A DNA stretch of 64,000 nt from Cryobacterium gelidum. GTDB taxonomy: Bacteria; Actinomycetota; Actinomycetes; Actinomycetales; Microbacteriaceae. Where the stretch lies: the NCBI RefSeq assembly GCF_004403985.1, contig NZ_SOHL01000025.1, positions 62,568 through 126,567 on the forward strand. The letters are read 5' to 3'. Below are positions 37,853-47,692 of this stretch, piece after piece. The position numbers were made by a program, and so were the translations under genes. Each line of letters starts with the position of its first letter. The first letter of the stretch is position 1. Under the pieces are notes generated by a model that was not told where the DNA came from, searched no databases, and was given only the letters and a program-made list of their open reading frames with translations.

Positions 37853-40720
37853 CTAGCCGGCAGCCAGGACCTCCTTGAGGAAGGAACCGGTGAAGCTCTT
37901 CTTGACCGTGGCGAGGTGTTCGGGGGTGCCGGTGGCGAGCACTTTTCCGCCGCCGGAACCGCCCTCCGGACCGAGGTCGATCACCCAGTCAGCCGACTTG
38001 ATGACGTCGAGGTTGTGCTCGATCACGATGACGGTGTTGCCCTTATCGACGAGGCTATTTAGCACGAGCAGCAATTTACGCACGTCTTCGAAGTGCAGGC
38101 CCGTGGTGGGCTCGTCGAGTACGTACACGCTGCGGCCGTTGGAACGGCGCTGCAACTCGGTAGCGAGCTTGACCCGCTGGGCCTCGCCGCCGGACAGGGT
38201 CGTGGCGCTCTGACCGAGGCGAACGTAGCCGAGGCCGACCTCGACGAGCGTCTTCAAAAAGCGGTGGATCGATGAGATCGGTTCGAAGAATTCGGCCGCT
38301 TCGCTGATCGGCATGTTGAGCACCTCGGCAATGTTCTTGCCTTTGTAGTGCACGGTCAGTGTGTCGCGGTTGTAGCGGTCTCCCCCGCATACCTCGCAGG
38401 CCACGTACACGTCGGGGAGAAAGTTCATCTCGATCTTGATGGTGCCATCGCCCGAGCAGGCTTCGCAGCGGCCACCCTTGACGTTGAAACTGAACCGGCC
38501 GGGCAGGTAGCCGCGGGTCTTCGATTCGATGGTTTCGGAGAACAGTGTGCGGATCTTGTCGAACACTCCGGTGTAGGTGGCCGGGTTGGAGCGCGGGGTG
38601 CGCCCAATGGGCGCCTGGTCGACGTGGATGACCTTGTCCAGCTGCTCCAGACCGGTGACCCTGGCGTGTTTGCCAGGTAGTTTGCGGGCACCGTTGAGCC
38701 GGTTGGCGAGCACCCGGTAGAGGATATCGTTGACCAGCGATGATTTGCCGGAGCCGCTGACCCCGGTGACGGCGGTGAAGGTGCCAAGCGGAAAAGTCAC
38801 CGACACCTTCTGCAGGTTGTTGGCCTCGGCACCGGTCACGCCGATGAGACGTTCTGGGTCGATCGGGCGCCGTGTCGTGGGAGTAGCAATGGACTTGCGC
38901 CCGGCCAGATAGTCACCGGTGAGGGATTTCGTATTGGCCAGCAGGTCTGAATAGGAGCCGGAGTGCACAACGTGCCCGCCGTTGACGCCGGCGCCCGGGC
39001 CGATGTCAACGATCCAGTCCGCGGTCTTGATGGTGTCTTCGTCGTGTTCGACCACGATGAGGGTATTGCCGAGGTCGCGCAGGGTGACGAGCGTCTCGAT
39101 CAGGCGCCGATTGTCGCGCTGGTGCAGGCCGATGCTCGGTTCGTCGAGCACGTAGAGCACCCCGGTGAGACCGGAACCGATTTGGGTGGCCAAACGGATG
39201 CGCTGCGCCTCACCGCCCGAAAGCGTCGCCGCCGCGCGGGACAGGTTCAGGTAGTTCAGCCCGACCCGGATGAGGAAGTCGAGGCGCGCGCGAATCTCGC
39301 GCAGAACCTGGGCGGCGATGGCCGCCTCCCGATCGGTCAGGGTGAGCTCGTCCATGAACTCGCGGGCGTCGCTCAAGCTGAGCGCGCAGACATCCGCAAT
39401 GCTCGCGTCGTGCACGAGCACGGCGAGTACCTCGGGCTTGAGCCGGGTGCCACCGCACACGTGGCAGTCAACCTCGCGCAGGTATTCGGACCAGCGCTGA
39501 CGCTGCGTGTCGCTCTCGGCCTGCAGGTACTGGCGTTCGATGTAGGGCACAACCCCCTCGAAACCGGACGTGTAGCTCATCTCGCGGCCGTAGCGGTTCT
39601 TCCACTTGACGCGCACCTCGAAGTTGTCGCCGCGCATGACGGCGTTCTGCACCTCACTGGTCAAATCGCCCCACGGCGTGTCGAGCGAGAAGTCCAGGTC
39701 GCGGGCAAGGCCGTCGAGCAGTTTCTCGTAGTACTGGAACAGCCCCTTGCCCTGCGTGGTCCAGGGCAGTACGACGCCCTCGGCGATGCTCAGGTCTGGG
39801 TCACCGAGCAGCAGGTCTTCGTCGACGGACATGCGGGTGCCGAGGCCGGAGCACTCCGGGCAGGCGCCGAACGGGGCGTTGAACGAGAAGGTGCGCGGTT
39901 CGATTTCGGTCAGCTGCACCGGGTGGTTGTTCGGGCAGGACAACTTCTCGGAGTAGTTCTGCCAGGCCTTGTCGCCTTCTTCATCGAGAAAGTTGATCTG
40001 CACCAGGCCGTCGGTGAGTTTGAGAGCCGTTTCGAGCGAGTCGGTGAGGCGACTGAGCAGCTCGGGGCCGGCGACCAGGCGGTCAACAATGACGGCGATG
40101 TCGTGCTTCTGCTGCTTCTTGAGCGTGGGTGGTTCGCTCAGCTGAATCTGCGTGCCGTCGACGATCGCGCGAGAATATCCCCCGCCGGCGAGTTCCTGGA
40201 ACAGGTCGACGAACTCGCCCTTCTTCTGCGAGACGACCGGACTGACCACCTGGTAGCGGATGCCCGCCTTCAGCTCCATCAGCTGGTCGGCGATTTGCTG
40301 CACGGTCTGGGACCGGATGACCTCGCCACAGATAGCGCAGTGCGGCACGCCGATACGGGCCCAGAGCAGCCGCATGTAGTCGTAAATCTCGGTGATGGTG
40401 CCGACCGTGGACCGCGGGTTGCGGTTGGTTGACTTCTGGTCGATCGAGACGGCCGGGCTCAGGCCCTCGATGAAGTCGACGTCGGGGCGATCGACCTGGC
40501 CGAGGAACTGCCGGGCATAGGCTGAGAGCGACTCGACGTAGCGGCGCTGCCCCTCGGCGAAGATCGTGTCGAAGGCCAACGATGACTTGCCCGAACCCGA
40601 AAGCCCGGTGAAAACCACGAGGGAATCGCGGGGAATCTCCAGATCAACGTTGTGGAGGTTGTGCACGCGGGCTCCGCGCACACTGAGTTTCGGACCTGCT
40701 GCTACCTGCGTAATCGACAC
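37853..40720 (-). CDS. uvrA: Excinuclease ABC subunit A
   Basis: 955 aa from GTG 40720. Two ABC ATPase halves with Walker [10 protein letters not shown] (39-47) and GVSGSGKSS (~660), signatures LSGGEAQR twice, and zinc-finger cysteines CAICGE, CPECSG, CHVCGG and CEACSGDG. It recognises lesions with UvrB. A TAGACT -10 lies 6 nt before the GTG, so the mRNA is probably leaderless. No SOS-type CGAAC...GTTCG box was found upstream. Confidence 0.98.
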   Translation of the reverse strand: MSITQVAAGPKLSVRGARVHNLHNVDLEIPRDSLVVFTGLSGSGKSSLAFDTIFAEGQRRYVESLSAYARQFLGQVDRPDVDFIEGLSPAVSIDQKSTNRNPRSTVGTITEIYDYMRLLWARIGVPHCAICGEVIRSQTVQQIADQLMELKAGIRYQVVSPVVSQKKGEFVDLFQELAGGGYSRAIVDGTQIQLSEPPTLKKQQKHDIAVIVDRLVAGPELLSRLTDSLETALKLTDGLVQINFLDEEGDKAWQNYSEKLSCPNNHPVQLTEIEPRTFSFNAPFGACPECSGLGTRMSVDEDLLLGDPDLSIAEGVVLPWTTQGKGLFQYYEKLLDGLARDLDFSLDTPWGDLTSEVQNAVMRGDNFEVRVKWKNRYGREMSYTSGFEGVVPYIERQYLQAESDTQRQRWSEYLREVDCHVCGGTRLKPEVLAVLVHDASIADVCALSLSDAREFMDELTLTDREAAIAAQVLREIRARLDFLIRVGLNYLNLSRAAATLSGGEAQRIRLATQIGSGLTGVLYVLDEPSIGLHQRDNRRLIETLVTLRDLGNTLIVVEHDEDTIKTADWIVDIGPGAGVNGGHVVHSGSYSDLLANTKSLTGDYLAGRKSIATPTTRRPIDPERLIGVTGAEANNLQKVSVTFPLGTFTAVTGVSGSGKSSLVNDILYRVLANRLNGARKLPGKHARVTGLEQLDKVIHVDQAPIGRTPRSNPATYTGVFDKIRTLFSETIESKTRGYLPGRFSFNVKGGRCEACSGDGTIKIEMNFLPDVYVACEVCGGDRYNRDTLTVHYKGKNIAEVLNMPISEAAEFFEPISSIHRFLKTLVEVGLGYVRLGQSATTLSGGEAQRVKLATELQRRSNGRSVYVLDEPTTGLHFEDVRKLLLVLNSLVDKGNTVIVIEHNLDVIKSADWVIDLGPEGGSGGGKVLATGTPEHLATVKKSFTGSFLKEVLAAG

Positions 40721-40726
40721 CTAATA

Positions 40727-40732
40727 AGTCTA
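40727..40732 (-). promoter_or_regulatory. -10 element TAGACT, leaderless uvrA promoter
   Basis: On the minus strand TAGACT, then TATTAG, then GTG at 40720. Confidence 0.55.
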
Positions 40733-40805
40733 TGCAACGCCACCGACACCGCCGTACAACGACCGCCGCCGAGAGCGAACACACGGCTGCCCACATATTG
40801 TTACG

Positions 40806-40821
40806 GTGTATGTATATACAC
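40806..40821. promoter_or_regulatory. Palindromic operator upstream of padR
   Basis: GTGTAT-gtat-ATACAC, perfect 6-bp arms extended by CG/GG. It lies between a TTGTTA (40798) and a TAGTTAT (40824) that could be the -35 and -10, as expected for PadR autorepression. Confidence 0.6.
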
Positions 40822-40856
40822 GGTAGTTATTAGCCGTCTGAATCGCCGGAGGTCGT

Positions 40857-41462
40857 ATGTCTGTTCGCCAGAGCCTGCTCGCCATCCTCAACCAGGGGCC
40901 GTGCTATGGCTACCAGTTGCGGGCCGAGTTCGACCGTCGCACCGGGTCGACCTGGCCGCTCAACGTGGGTCAGATCTACAACACCCTCGACCGACTCGAG
41001 CGGGACGGCCTGGTGCAGAAGGCAGACATCGACGCCGATGGCCAGAACTACGTCGAGATCACGACTGCCGGCAGCGCGGAGGTCGCCGACTGGCTCGGCT
41101 CCCCCGTGCTGCGCACCATGGCCACCCGCGACGAGCTCGCCATCAAGCTCGCCATCGCCGTGACGCTGCCGGGCGTCGACATCGCCCAGGTGATCCAGGT
41201 GCAGCGCACCGCAACAATGCGCACCCTGCAGGAGTTGATGCGCACCAAGAACGCTACCGCCGACCCGGAATCCTCCGAACAGTTGGCCTGGTTGCTCGTG
41301 ATCGACTCACTCATCTTCGCCGCCGAGGCCGAGGCCCGCTGGCTCGACCACTCGGAGAACCGGCTCGCCCAAGCGCGAACCGCCGGCCTGGCCGCTCCCC
41401 TGCCGCTGAACACCCACGTGCCCAAGCGCGGTCGCCCGGCCAAGGTGCACGCCGGCGCCTGA
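40857..41462 (+). CDS. PadR family transcriptional regulator
   Basis: 201 aa, with GGAGGT before the ATG. The winged helix at residues 1-85 (MSVRQSLLAILNQGPCYGYQL, then GQIYNTLDRLERDGLVQ) is the PadR signature; the C-terminal helical domain (residues ~95-175) suggests the PadR-s2/Vir dimerisation type, and the tail is Lys/Arg-rich. PadR genes usually sit beside an efflux pump; here none is adjacent, so the target is unknown. A palindrome in its promoter implies self-control. Confidence 0.92.
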   Translation: MSVRQSLLAILNQGPCYGYQLRAEFDRRTGSTWPLNVGQIYNTLDRLERDGLVQKADIDADGQNYVEITTAGSAEVADWLGSPVLRTMATRDELAIKLAIAVTLPGVDIAQVIQVQRTATMRTLQELMRTKNATADPESSEQLAWLLVIDSLIFAAEAEARWLDHSENRLAQARTAGLAAPLPLNTHVPKRGRPAKVHAGA

Positions 41463-41855
41463 CCGAGGGACAGCGGCTTAGCCCGATCGCGGCCAGGGAA
41501 CTCGCGACACTGCGCCGACGTAGCCTCGGCTTCGTGATTCAGGATTTCACCCTGTCAATGGCAAGCACCACCCCCGACGCGGTACCAACCCAGACAGAGC
41601 CAGACCACCTGCCGACGCTCGTTGCCGTCGGCGGTGCCCTCAGGGCCGGCGCGACATCCGGGCTGGGCCGACAGCATCCGCTCTCGCGGCACTCGTTAGG
41701 GACGACGGCACTCATCAGGGATGACGGCACTCGTTGCTACGAGTGCCTTGACACCTAATGAGTGCCGCGAGACCCGACGAGTGCCGCCACGTGAGGGAAC
41801 GAACAACCGGTGACCCTGTGGGACCGATGCCGGCTCGCGAGGTTCTCCAGCGCGG
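41463..41855. other. 393-nt gene-free region between padR and uvrB
   Basis: The convergent genes padR and uvrB end here. I see no supportable gene: short open frames lack similarity and ribosome-binding sites. The right part holds the six-copy palindromic repeat. Confidence 0.6.
41686..41787. repeat. Six-copy 19-bp mirror-palindrome repeat
   Basis: GGCACTC occurs at 41688, 41707 and 41726 and its complement GAGTGCC at 41741, 41760 and 41779, both with an exact 19-bp period. The two halves mirror each other about position 41736.5. The consensus unit is GGCACTCRTYAGG plus six variable bases. The central pair forms a perfect 9-bp hairpin (GGCACTCGT-tgct-ACGAGTGCC). Function unknown: terminator, iteron-like protein site or REP-like element. 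Confidence 0.9.
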
Positions 41856-43919
41856 TTACTGCAGGTGGCCGGCCTTCTCCATCTGCCGCAGTTCGCGCTT
41901 GAGCTCGGAGAGCTCATCGCGCAGGCGCGCGGCAAGCTCGAACTTGAGCTCCCCGGCGGCCTCGAGCATCTGCGAATTGAGGTCGGCGATGATCGATTCG
42001 AGGTCGTTGGCGCCGTTCGCGGCCAGGCCGACCCGGCGGTTCGGCGCCCCGGTCTTGCGGCGGGCATCGCGACCGGCGAGCAGCTCGGCCGTGTCGGCCT
42101 CCTCACGGGCGAGGGCCTCGGTGATGTCGCCGATGCGTTTGCGCAGCGGGGTCGGGTCGATGCCGTGCAGGGTGTTGTATGCGACCTGCTTCTCTCGGCG
42201 CCGGTCGGTCTCATCAATGGCTTTCTCCATCGACGCGGTGAGGCGGTCGGCATACATGTGCACCTCTCCCGACACGTTGCGGGCGGCGCGGCCGATGGTC
42301 TGAATGAGTGACGTGGCGGAACGCAGGAACCCTTCCTTGTCGGCGTCGAGGATGGCGACAAGTGACACCTCGGGCAGGTCGAGGCCCTCACGCAGCAGGT
42401 TGATGCCGACAAGTACGTCGTAGATGCCGGCTCGCAGCTCGGTGAGCAGTTCCACCCGGCGCAACGTGTCGACGTCGGAGTGCAGGTAGCGCACTCGCAC
42501 CCCGGCTTCGGTGAGGAAGTCGGTGAGGTTCTCGGCCATCTTCTTGGTGAGGGTCGTGACGAGCACGCGTTCGTTGCGTTCGGTGCGCTTCTTGATTTCT
42601 TCGAGCAGGTCGTCAATCTGCCCGGCGCTCGGCTTGATGACGATTTGCGGGTCGATCAGGCCGGTCGGGCGAATGATCTGCTCGACGATGCCGTCGGCGA
42701 TACCCATCTCGTACTTGCCCGGCGTCGCCGACAGGTAGACGGTCTGGCCGACCCGGTTCTTGAACTCGTTGAATTTGAGGGGTCGGTTGTCCAGCGCGCT
42801 CGGCAGCCGGAAGCCGTGGTCGACGAGGGTGCGCTTCCGCGAGGAGTCCCCCTCGTACATGGCGCCGATCTGCGGGACGGTCACGTGCGATTCATCGATG
42901 ACCATCAGAAAGTCGTCGGGAAAATAGTCGAGCAGGCAGTGCGGGGCCTCGCCGGGTTCGCGCGCGTCGATGTGGCGGGAATAGTTCTCGATGCCGGAGC
43001 AGAAGCCGATCTGCTCCATCATCTCGAGGTCGAAGGTGGTGCGCATGCGCAGCCGCTGGGCCTCGAGCAACTTGCCCTCGCGTTCGAGCACCTCCAGGCG
43101 TTCAGCCAGTTCGACTTCGATGGTGCCGATGGCGCGACGCATGACGTCGTCGCTCGCGACGTAGTGTGACCCGGGAAAAACGGAGACCGAATCGAGTTTC
43201 TTGACGATGTCGCCGGTGAGCGGATGCAGGCTGTAGAGCCCCTCGATCTCATCACCGAACATCTCGATACGAATGGCGAGCTCTTCGTACATGGGGATGA
43301 TCTCGATCGTGTCGCCGCGCACCCGAAAATTGCCTCGGGAGAAGTCGACGTCGTTGCGCTTGTACTGCATCGCCACAAATTTGCGCACCAGCCAGTCGCG
43401 ACTGACTTTTTGACCCACCTGCAGCGCGATCATGGCATCAAGGTAGCCTTGCGGGGTGCCGAGCCCGTAGATGCACGATACGGTCGACACCACGATGACG
43501 TCGCGGCGGCTCAGCAGCGAATTGGTGGTGGAGTGCCGCAGCCGTTCCACCTCTTCATTGATCGAGGAGTCTTTCTCGATGAACGTGTCCGTCTGCGGAA
43601 CGTAGGCCTCTGGCTGGTAATAGTCGTAGTAGGAGACGAAGTATTCCACCGCGTTGTTGGGCATAAGGTCGCGAAATTCGTTGACCAGCTGGGCTGCGAG
43701 AGTCTTGTTGTGGGCCAATACGAGCGTGGGGCGCTGCACCTGCTCGATCAGCCAGGCGGTTGTGGCCGATTTTCCGGTTCCGGTGGCGCCGAGCAGAACG
43801 ATGTCGGTTTCGCCGGCATTGATGCGGGCGGTCAAGTCGGCAATGGCGGATGGCTGGTCACCGCTCGGCGTGTACTCACTGACCACTTCAAACGGGTTCA
43901 CAGAGCGCGTGGGTTCCAT
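41856..43919 (-). CDS. uvrB: Excinuclease ABC subunit B
   Basis: 687 aa. Walker [17 protein letters not shown], the beta-hairpin [16 protein letters not shown], the [20 protein letters not shown] helicase motif, QTIGRAARN, and a C-terminal UVR domain ([18 protein letters not shown]) for UvrC contact. It verifies DNA lesions. A TAGAAT -10 lies 6 nt before the ATG; the intervening AGGAAC could also act as a ribosome-binding site. Confidence 0.98.
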   Translation of the reverse strand: MEPTRSVNPFEVVSEYTPSGDQPSAIADLTARINAGETDIVLLGATGTGKSATTAWLIEQVQRPTLVLAHNKTLAAQLVNEFRDLMPNNAVEYFVSYYDYYQPEAYVPQTDTFIEKDSSINEEVERLRHSTTNSLLSRRDVIVVSTVSCIYGLGTPQGYLDAMIALQVGQKVSRDWLVRKFVAMQYKRNDVDFSRGNFRVRGDTIEIIPMYEELAIRIEMFGDEIEGLYSLHPLTGDIVKKLDSVSVFPGSHYVASDDVMRRAIGTIEVELAERLEVLEREGKLLEAQRLRMRTTFDLEMMEQIGFCSGIENYSRHIDAREPGEAPHCLLDYFPDDFLMVIDESHVTVPQIGAMYEGDSSRKRTLVDHGFRLPSALDNRPLKFNEFKNRVGQTVYLSATPGKYEMGIADGIVEQIIRPTGLIDPQIVIKPSAGQIDDLLEEIKKRTERNERVLVTTLTKKMAENLTDFLTEAGVRVRYLHSDVDTLRRVELLTELRAGIYDVLVGINLLREGLDLPEVSLVAILDADKEGFLRSATSLIQTIGRAARNVSGEVHMYADRLTASMEKAIDETDRRREKQVAYNTLHGIDPTPLRKRIGDITEALAREEADTAELLAGRDARRKTGAPNRRVGLAANGANDLESIIADLNSQMLEAAGELKFELAARLRDELSELKRELRQMEKAGHLQ

Positions 43920-43925
43920 GTTCCT

Positions 43926-43931
43926 ATTCTA
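43926..43931 (-). promoter_or_regulatory. -10 element TAGAAT, uvrB promoter
   Basis: On the minus strand TAGAAT, then AGGAAC, then ATG at 43919. Confidence 0.55.
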
Positions 43932-43964
43932 CAAACGGGGTCTGACAGTCAGCCTCCGGGCGCG

Positions 43965-44627
43965 TTACGGCGCGCGGGTGCCGTCGGTCGCTTCGACCCC
44001 GCGAGCCTCGGCCACGCGAGCCTCGGCCGCGCACGCGCGCGTCCACACCGCGTCGACCTGGGCCATAGTCGCGTCGAAGGTGCCGTTGTTGTCGATCACG
44101 ACATCGGCCAGGGCGAGGCGGTCCGCATCACTCGCCTGCGCGGCAATGCGGTGGGTAGCTTCCTCGCGGGTGAGTCCACGCAACTCCACCATGCGCTCGA
44201 TTCGGACCTCAGCATCTGCGTGCACGACAACGATCAGATCAAACGTGACCAGACCGCCAGCGATGGCTTCGGCCAGCAGCGGAACGTCGTACACAACGAT
44301 GGCGTGCGGGTCGGCGGCACCCGCTGCAGCGACCCGGTCGCGGGTGAGTCGTCGTACCGCCGGATGCGTGATGGCATTCAGCCGCTCCCTCCGGTTCGGG
44401 TCGCTGAAAATGATCGCACCCAGCGCTGGTCGATTCAGCGTGCCGTCGGCCAGCAAGATAGCGTCACCGAACTCGGTGGCAATCGCGGCGAGGCCGGGCG
44501 TGCCGGGTTCGACCACTTCACGGGCCAGCTGGTCGGCGTCGATCCCGACGGCGCCCAAGGACGCCAGCCGCTTCGCAACGGTGCTCTTGCCCGACGCGAT
44601 CCCGCCGGTCAGCCCAATCAGATACAT
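43965..44627 (-). CDS. coaE: Dephospho-CoA kinase
   Basis: 220 aa. P-loop GLTGGIASGKST (about 5-16), DADQLAREVVEPGTPGL and DVPLLAE are CoaE motifs. It makes the last step of coenzyme A synthesis. The C-terminal UPF0157 extension seen in mycobacterial CoaE is absent. It lies upstream of uvrB, 45 nt away, with its own TAGCAT -10. Confidence 0.95.
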   Translation of the reverse strand: MYLIGLTGGIASGKSTVAKRLASLGAVGIDADQLAREVVEPGTPGLAAIATEFGDAILLADGTLNRPALGAIIFSDPNRRERLNAITHPAVRRLTRDRVAAAGAADPHAIVVYDVPLLAEAIAGGLVTFDLIVVVHADAEVRIERMVELRGLTREEATHRIAAQASDADRLALADVVIDNNGTFDATMAQVDAVWTRACAAEARVAEARGVEATDGTRAP

Positions 44628-44633
44628 TCCGCC

Positions 44634-44639
44634 ATGCTA
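44634..44639 (-). promoter_or_regulatory. -10 element TAGCAT, leaderless coaE promoter
   Basis: On the minus strand TAGCAT, then GGCGGA, then ATG at 44627. Confidence 0.55.
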
Positions 44640-44708
44640 TCCGCTGCGCCGCCGCGCGTGACGAGCGGATGCGACCGGCTGCACCGAAAACGAACTGCGG
44701 ACATCGGC

Positions 44709-45563
44709 CTACTCGAGGGCGCGCTGGATCTTGGCCAGGAGGGTCTCAACGTTGACGTCAGGCTCGTTCATCGCGACCACGGGCTGTTCCGGGTCGCTGT
44801 CAATTTTGTCCTGTTCCTCGTTCGTGAGAGCAACCGGGGCGAGGACCAGCACGGGAATGTGCTGCGTACTGGCATGATCCTGAAGCGCGCGAAGCATCTT
44901 GAGGCCACCCAGTTGTTCCATCATAGGGTTGACCAGAATCAGGTCAGGGGCCAAGGCCACAGCGTCGGCAATGCCAGCCGCCCCGGTGGCCGCGGATTCG
45001 ACGTGAAAGGCCGATTCGTGCAAGTAAGCGGTGACCTGGTTGACGGTTTCGTCGTCCTCGTCGACGATGAGGATGGTGCGCGTGCGCGGCCGATCCGGGC
45101 GGAGACCCAGCAGTATGAGAGAACTCTGCAACTCGGCTTGCTGGAGCGGTTTCTCCAGAACGGCAGCAGCACCCCGCCTCAGCGCCATGCCCATGTCAGT
45201 CAGGCCCGCAATAACAATGACCGGTATGGATGTCAGCCCGAGCGAATCTTGCAGCTGCAGCAGGAATTTCCAGCCGTCCATTCCGGGAAGGTGCACATCT
45301 AGGGTGATCAGGCTCAGCGGAACACGCCGAGCAATGTCGAGAGCCTCCTCGCCGCTGGCAACCGTGAGCACCCGAAACCCCTCCGTCTCCAGGAACAGGC
45401 GCAGGAGCGCGGCCGATGCGGGATCCTCCTCGACGACGAGCGCCGTCGCGTGGCTGTCCGCAGTGTTGCTGCTGACGGCTGCTTCGGCGACGCTGGGCGG
45501 CGCGTCGGCGAAGGCGGCGTCGCCCCCCGTGCCGCCGTTGTCTGAGGGACAAAAACTGTTCAT
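44709..45563 (-). CDS. Tandem receiver protein, second receiver degenerate
   Basis: 284 aa from ATG 45563 (CGGAGAATTGC upstream). Residues 1-38 are low-complexity; REC1 spans ~40-155 with acidic patch E45/E46/D47, phosphoacceptor D89 (LITLDVHLPGMDG) and K138. REC2 spans ~162-280: it keeps DEDD at its start, but the acceptor position reads N212 (LILVNPMM) and the Lys position is E267, so it is probably a pseudo-receiver. There is no output domain and no adjacent kinase. It may act through protein contact. Confidence 0.85.
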   Translation of the reverse strand: MNSFCPSDNGGTGGDAAFADAPPSVAEAAVSSNTADSHATALVVEEDPASAALLRLFLETEGFRVLTVASGEEALDIARRVPLSLITLDVHLPGMDGWKFLLQLQDSLGLTSIPVIVIAGLTDMGMALRRGAAAVLEKPLQQAELQSSLILLGLRPDRPRTRTILIVDEDDETVNQVTAYLHESAFHVESAATGAAGIADAVALAPDLILVNPMMEQLGGLKMLRALQDHASTQHIPVLVLAPVALTNEEQDKIDSDPEQPVVAMNEPDVNVETLLAKIQRALE

Positions 45564-45911
45564 GCAATTCTCCGATGGGGCTGTGGTTCGTGAAACTGGT
45601 GTGCACGGGCGCATTCATCCAGAAAACAGGGTTTCGTGGGGAAATTGGACGTGCGCGGCAATCCTGAAGATATCGGGACGCGCTGAAAGGAGGAAATATC
45701 CTCACCATTAGGTATAGCACGAAGTGTCCCGAGACCCACAGTCAAGCTGAATACGAATACGAAGACGAATACGACGGATGCTCAGTGGACTCCGGCATCC
45801 GGCTCAGCCGCAGTCGGTACGGAAACCGTCCTTGTCAGATCCATCCGTTGCACAACGAAGCGGGCCGCACCCCGAAGGATGCGGCCCGCTGCTGAGCGTC
45901 GTGCGGTGGTG
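45564..45911. other. 348-nt region between the receiver gene and rpsA
   Basis: No gene. Holds a short hexamer array (GAATAC, GAATAC, GAAGAC, GAATAC at 45749-45772), an A/T-rich stretch with TATACC on the minus strand near 45711-45716 that could promote the receiver gene, and the rpsA terminator. Confidence 0.45.
45859..45890. terminator. rpsA terminator hairpin
   Basis: 11-bp stem AGCGGGCCGCA / TGCGGCCCGCT with a 10-nt loop; it follows the rpsA stop on the minus strand. The downstream T content is modest. Confidence 0.7.
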
Positions 45912-47366
45912 CTAGTTGCCGCCGGAGAGCTTCTCACGGAGAGCCGCGAGTGCTTCGTCGTCGGCGAGCGTGCCGGCGCCAGCCGACTCGCTCGAGAAGG
46001 CCGAGCCGGCCGGTGCGACGTCGCTGGGGGCAGCGATCTCGTCGTTCGCGGTCGAAACCTGCTTCTTGTGGGCTTCCCAGCGAGCCTGGGCAGCAGCGTA
46101 GTCCTGCTCCCACTTTTCGCGTTGCTCGTCAAAGCCTTCGCGCCACTCGTTGGTCTCGGAGTCGAAGCCTTCGGGGTACTTGTACTGGCCCTTGTCGTCG
46201 TACTCGGTGAGCATTCCGTAGAGCGCCGGGTCGAACTCGGTGCCGTCGGGGTCGACGCCATCGTTGGCCTGCTTGAGGCTCAACGAGATGCGGCGACGCT
46301 CGAGGTCGATGTCGATGACCTTGACGAAGACCTCGTCGCCGACCGAGACAACCTGCTCGGCGAGCTCGACGTGCTTGCCGGAGAGCTCGCTGATGTGCAC
46401 GAGGCCCTCGATGCCCTCGGCCACGCGAACGAACGCGCCGAACGGAACGAGCTTGGTGACCTTACCCGGTGCAACCTGGCCGATGGCGTGGGTGCGGGCG
46501 AAGACCTGCCACGGGTCTTCCTGCGTTGCCTTGAGCGACAGTGAGACGCGCTCGCGCTCGAGGTCAACTTCGAGGATCTCGACGGTGACTTCCTGGCCGA
46601 CTTCAACGACCTCGCTGGCGTGCTCAATGTGCTTCCAGCTGAGCTCGGAAACGTGAACCAGGCCATCGACGCCGCCGAGGTCGACGAACGCGCCGAAGTT
46701 GACGATCGAGGAGACGACGCCCTTGCGGACCTGTCCCTTCTGGAGGTTGTTGAGGAACGTGGTGCGGCTCTCGCTCTGCGTCTGCTCGAGCAGGGCGCGG
46801 CGCGACAGCACAACATTGTTGCGGTTCTTGTCGAGTTCGAGGATCTTGGCTTCGATCTCCTGGCCCAGGTACGGGGTCAGGTCGCGAACGCGGCGCAACT
46901 CGATGAGCGATGCGGGCAGGAAGCCACGCAGGCCGATGTCGACGATGAGCCCACCCTTGACGACCTCGATGACCGAACCGGTGACAACACCGTCGGACTC
47001 CTTGATCTTCTCAACGTCTCCCCATGCACGCTCGTACTGAGCGCGCTTCTTGGAGAGGATGAGGCGGCCTTCTTTGTCTTCTTTCTGAAGAACGAGAGCC
47101 TCGACCAGGTCGCCGACCTTGACAACCTCGGAGGGGTCAACGTCATGCTTGATGGAAAGTTCGCGGGAGGGAATGACGCCCTCGGTCTTGTACCCAACGT
47201 CGAGGAGAACCTCGTCGCGGTCGATCTTCACGACGGTGCCCTCGATGAGGTCTCCGTCGTTGAAGAATTTCAGAGTCTTTTCGACCGCGGCAAGAAAGTC
47301 TTCAGCAGATCCAATGTCGTTGATGGCGACCTGCTTGGGTGCCCGTTCGGTCGTTGCGATTGTCAT
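45912..47366 (-). CDS. rpsA: 30S ribosomal protein S1
   Basis: 484 aa from ATG 47366 (MTIATTERAPKQ). Four S1 RNA-binding domains follow: FNDGDLIEGTVVKIDRDEVL, GVVTGSVIEVVKGGLIVDIG, QVRKGVVSSIVNFGAFVDLG and VAPGKVTKLVPFGAFVRVA begin them. The C-terminal ~110 residues are acidic and repeat-free, as in actinobacterial S1. GGAG lies 11 nt before the start, rather far. It helps the ribosome load mRNA, which matters for a genome with many leaderless genes. Confidence 0.97.
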   Translation of the reverse strand: MTIATTERAPKQVAINDIGSAEDFLAAVEKTLKFFNDGDLIEGTVVKIDRDEVLLDVGYKTEGVIPSRELSIKHDVDPSEVVKVGDLVEALVLQKEDKEGRLILSKKRAQYERAWGDVEKIKESDGVVTGSVIEVVKGGLIVDIGLRGFLPASLIELRRVRDLTPYLGQEIEAKILELDKNRNNVVLSRRALLEQTQSESRTTFLNNLQKGQVRKGVVSSIVNFGAFVDLGGVDGLVHVSELSWKHIEHASEVVEVGQEVTVEILEVDLERERVSLSLKATQEDPWQVFARTHAIGQVAPGKVTKLVPFGAFVRVAEGIEGLVHISELSGKHVELAEQVVSVGDEVFVKVIDIDLERRRISLSLKQANDGVDPDGTEFDPALYGMLTEYDDKGQYKYPEGFDSETNEWREGFDEQREKWEQDYAAAQARWEAHKKQVSTANDEIAAPSDVAPAGSAFSSESAGAGTLADDEALAALREKLSGGN

Positions 47367-47692
47367 GTAGTAGTTGCTCCAGGATGGACATAATCGGGCC
47401 ACACGCGAACAGTTATTCAGGTGTTGTGGATGCTCCGCGGTACAGAACGACCGGGCAGCACTCCGCGCATGGCAGCGGATAGGGCATCACAAATGTGACA
47501 CTCCATACTAACTACCCGCGGAGACAAGGGGCAACTCGACATCCGGCGCGGCTCCGGGCTGCCCACCGCCGGTCAGCGATGATGGGCCGACAACGATGTG
47601 GGTCGGATCGGACGGAGACGACTCGAGGCGACGCACTCTTTGAGTTCACCGAGCCGAGTAGGCCCGCTGGGGACTGCGTCGCCGACGCCGGG
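47367..47692. other. 326-nt region upstream of rpsA
   Basis: No gene. It contains the rpsA promoter region on the minus strand; no strong -10/-35 pair stands out. A palindrome-like TGTCACATTTGTGATG lies at about 47488-47504 (minus strand). Confidence 0.4.

Noticed and set aside
38963-40432. 489-codon plus-strand open frame opposite uvrA
   Set aside because: Antisense shadow of a GC-rich coding region; its composition is low-complexity and it has no recognisable motif.
41539-41730. 63-codon minus-strand open frame downstream of padR
   Set aside because: No similarity or ribosome-binding site, and part of it is the palindromic repeat.
41726-41747. GGCACTC-N8-GAGTGCC resembles the CIRCE heat-shock operator (GCACTC-N9-GAGTGC)
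   Set aside because: The spacer is 8 rather than 9, the outer TTA/TAA is missing, the motif is part of a six-copy array, and no chaperone gene is near.
43224-45302. 692-codon plus-strand open frame opposite uvrB, coaE and the receiver gene
   Set aside because: It spans three real genes on the other strand and has no domain of its own.
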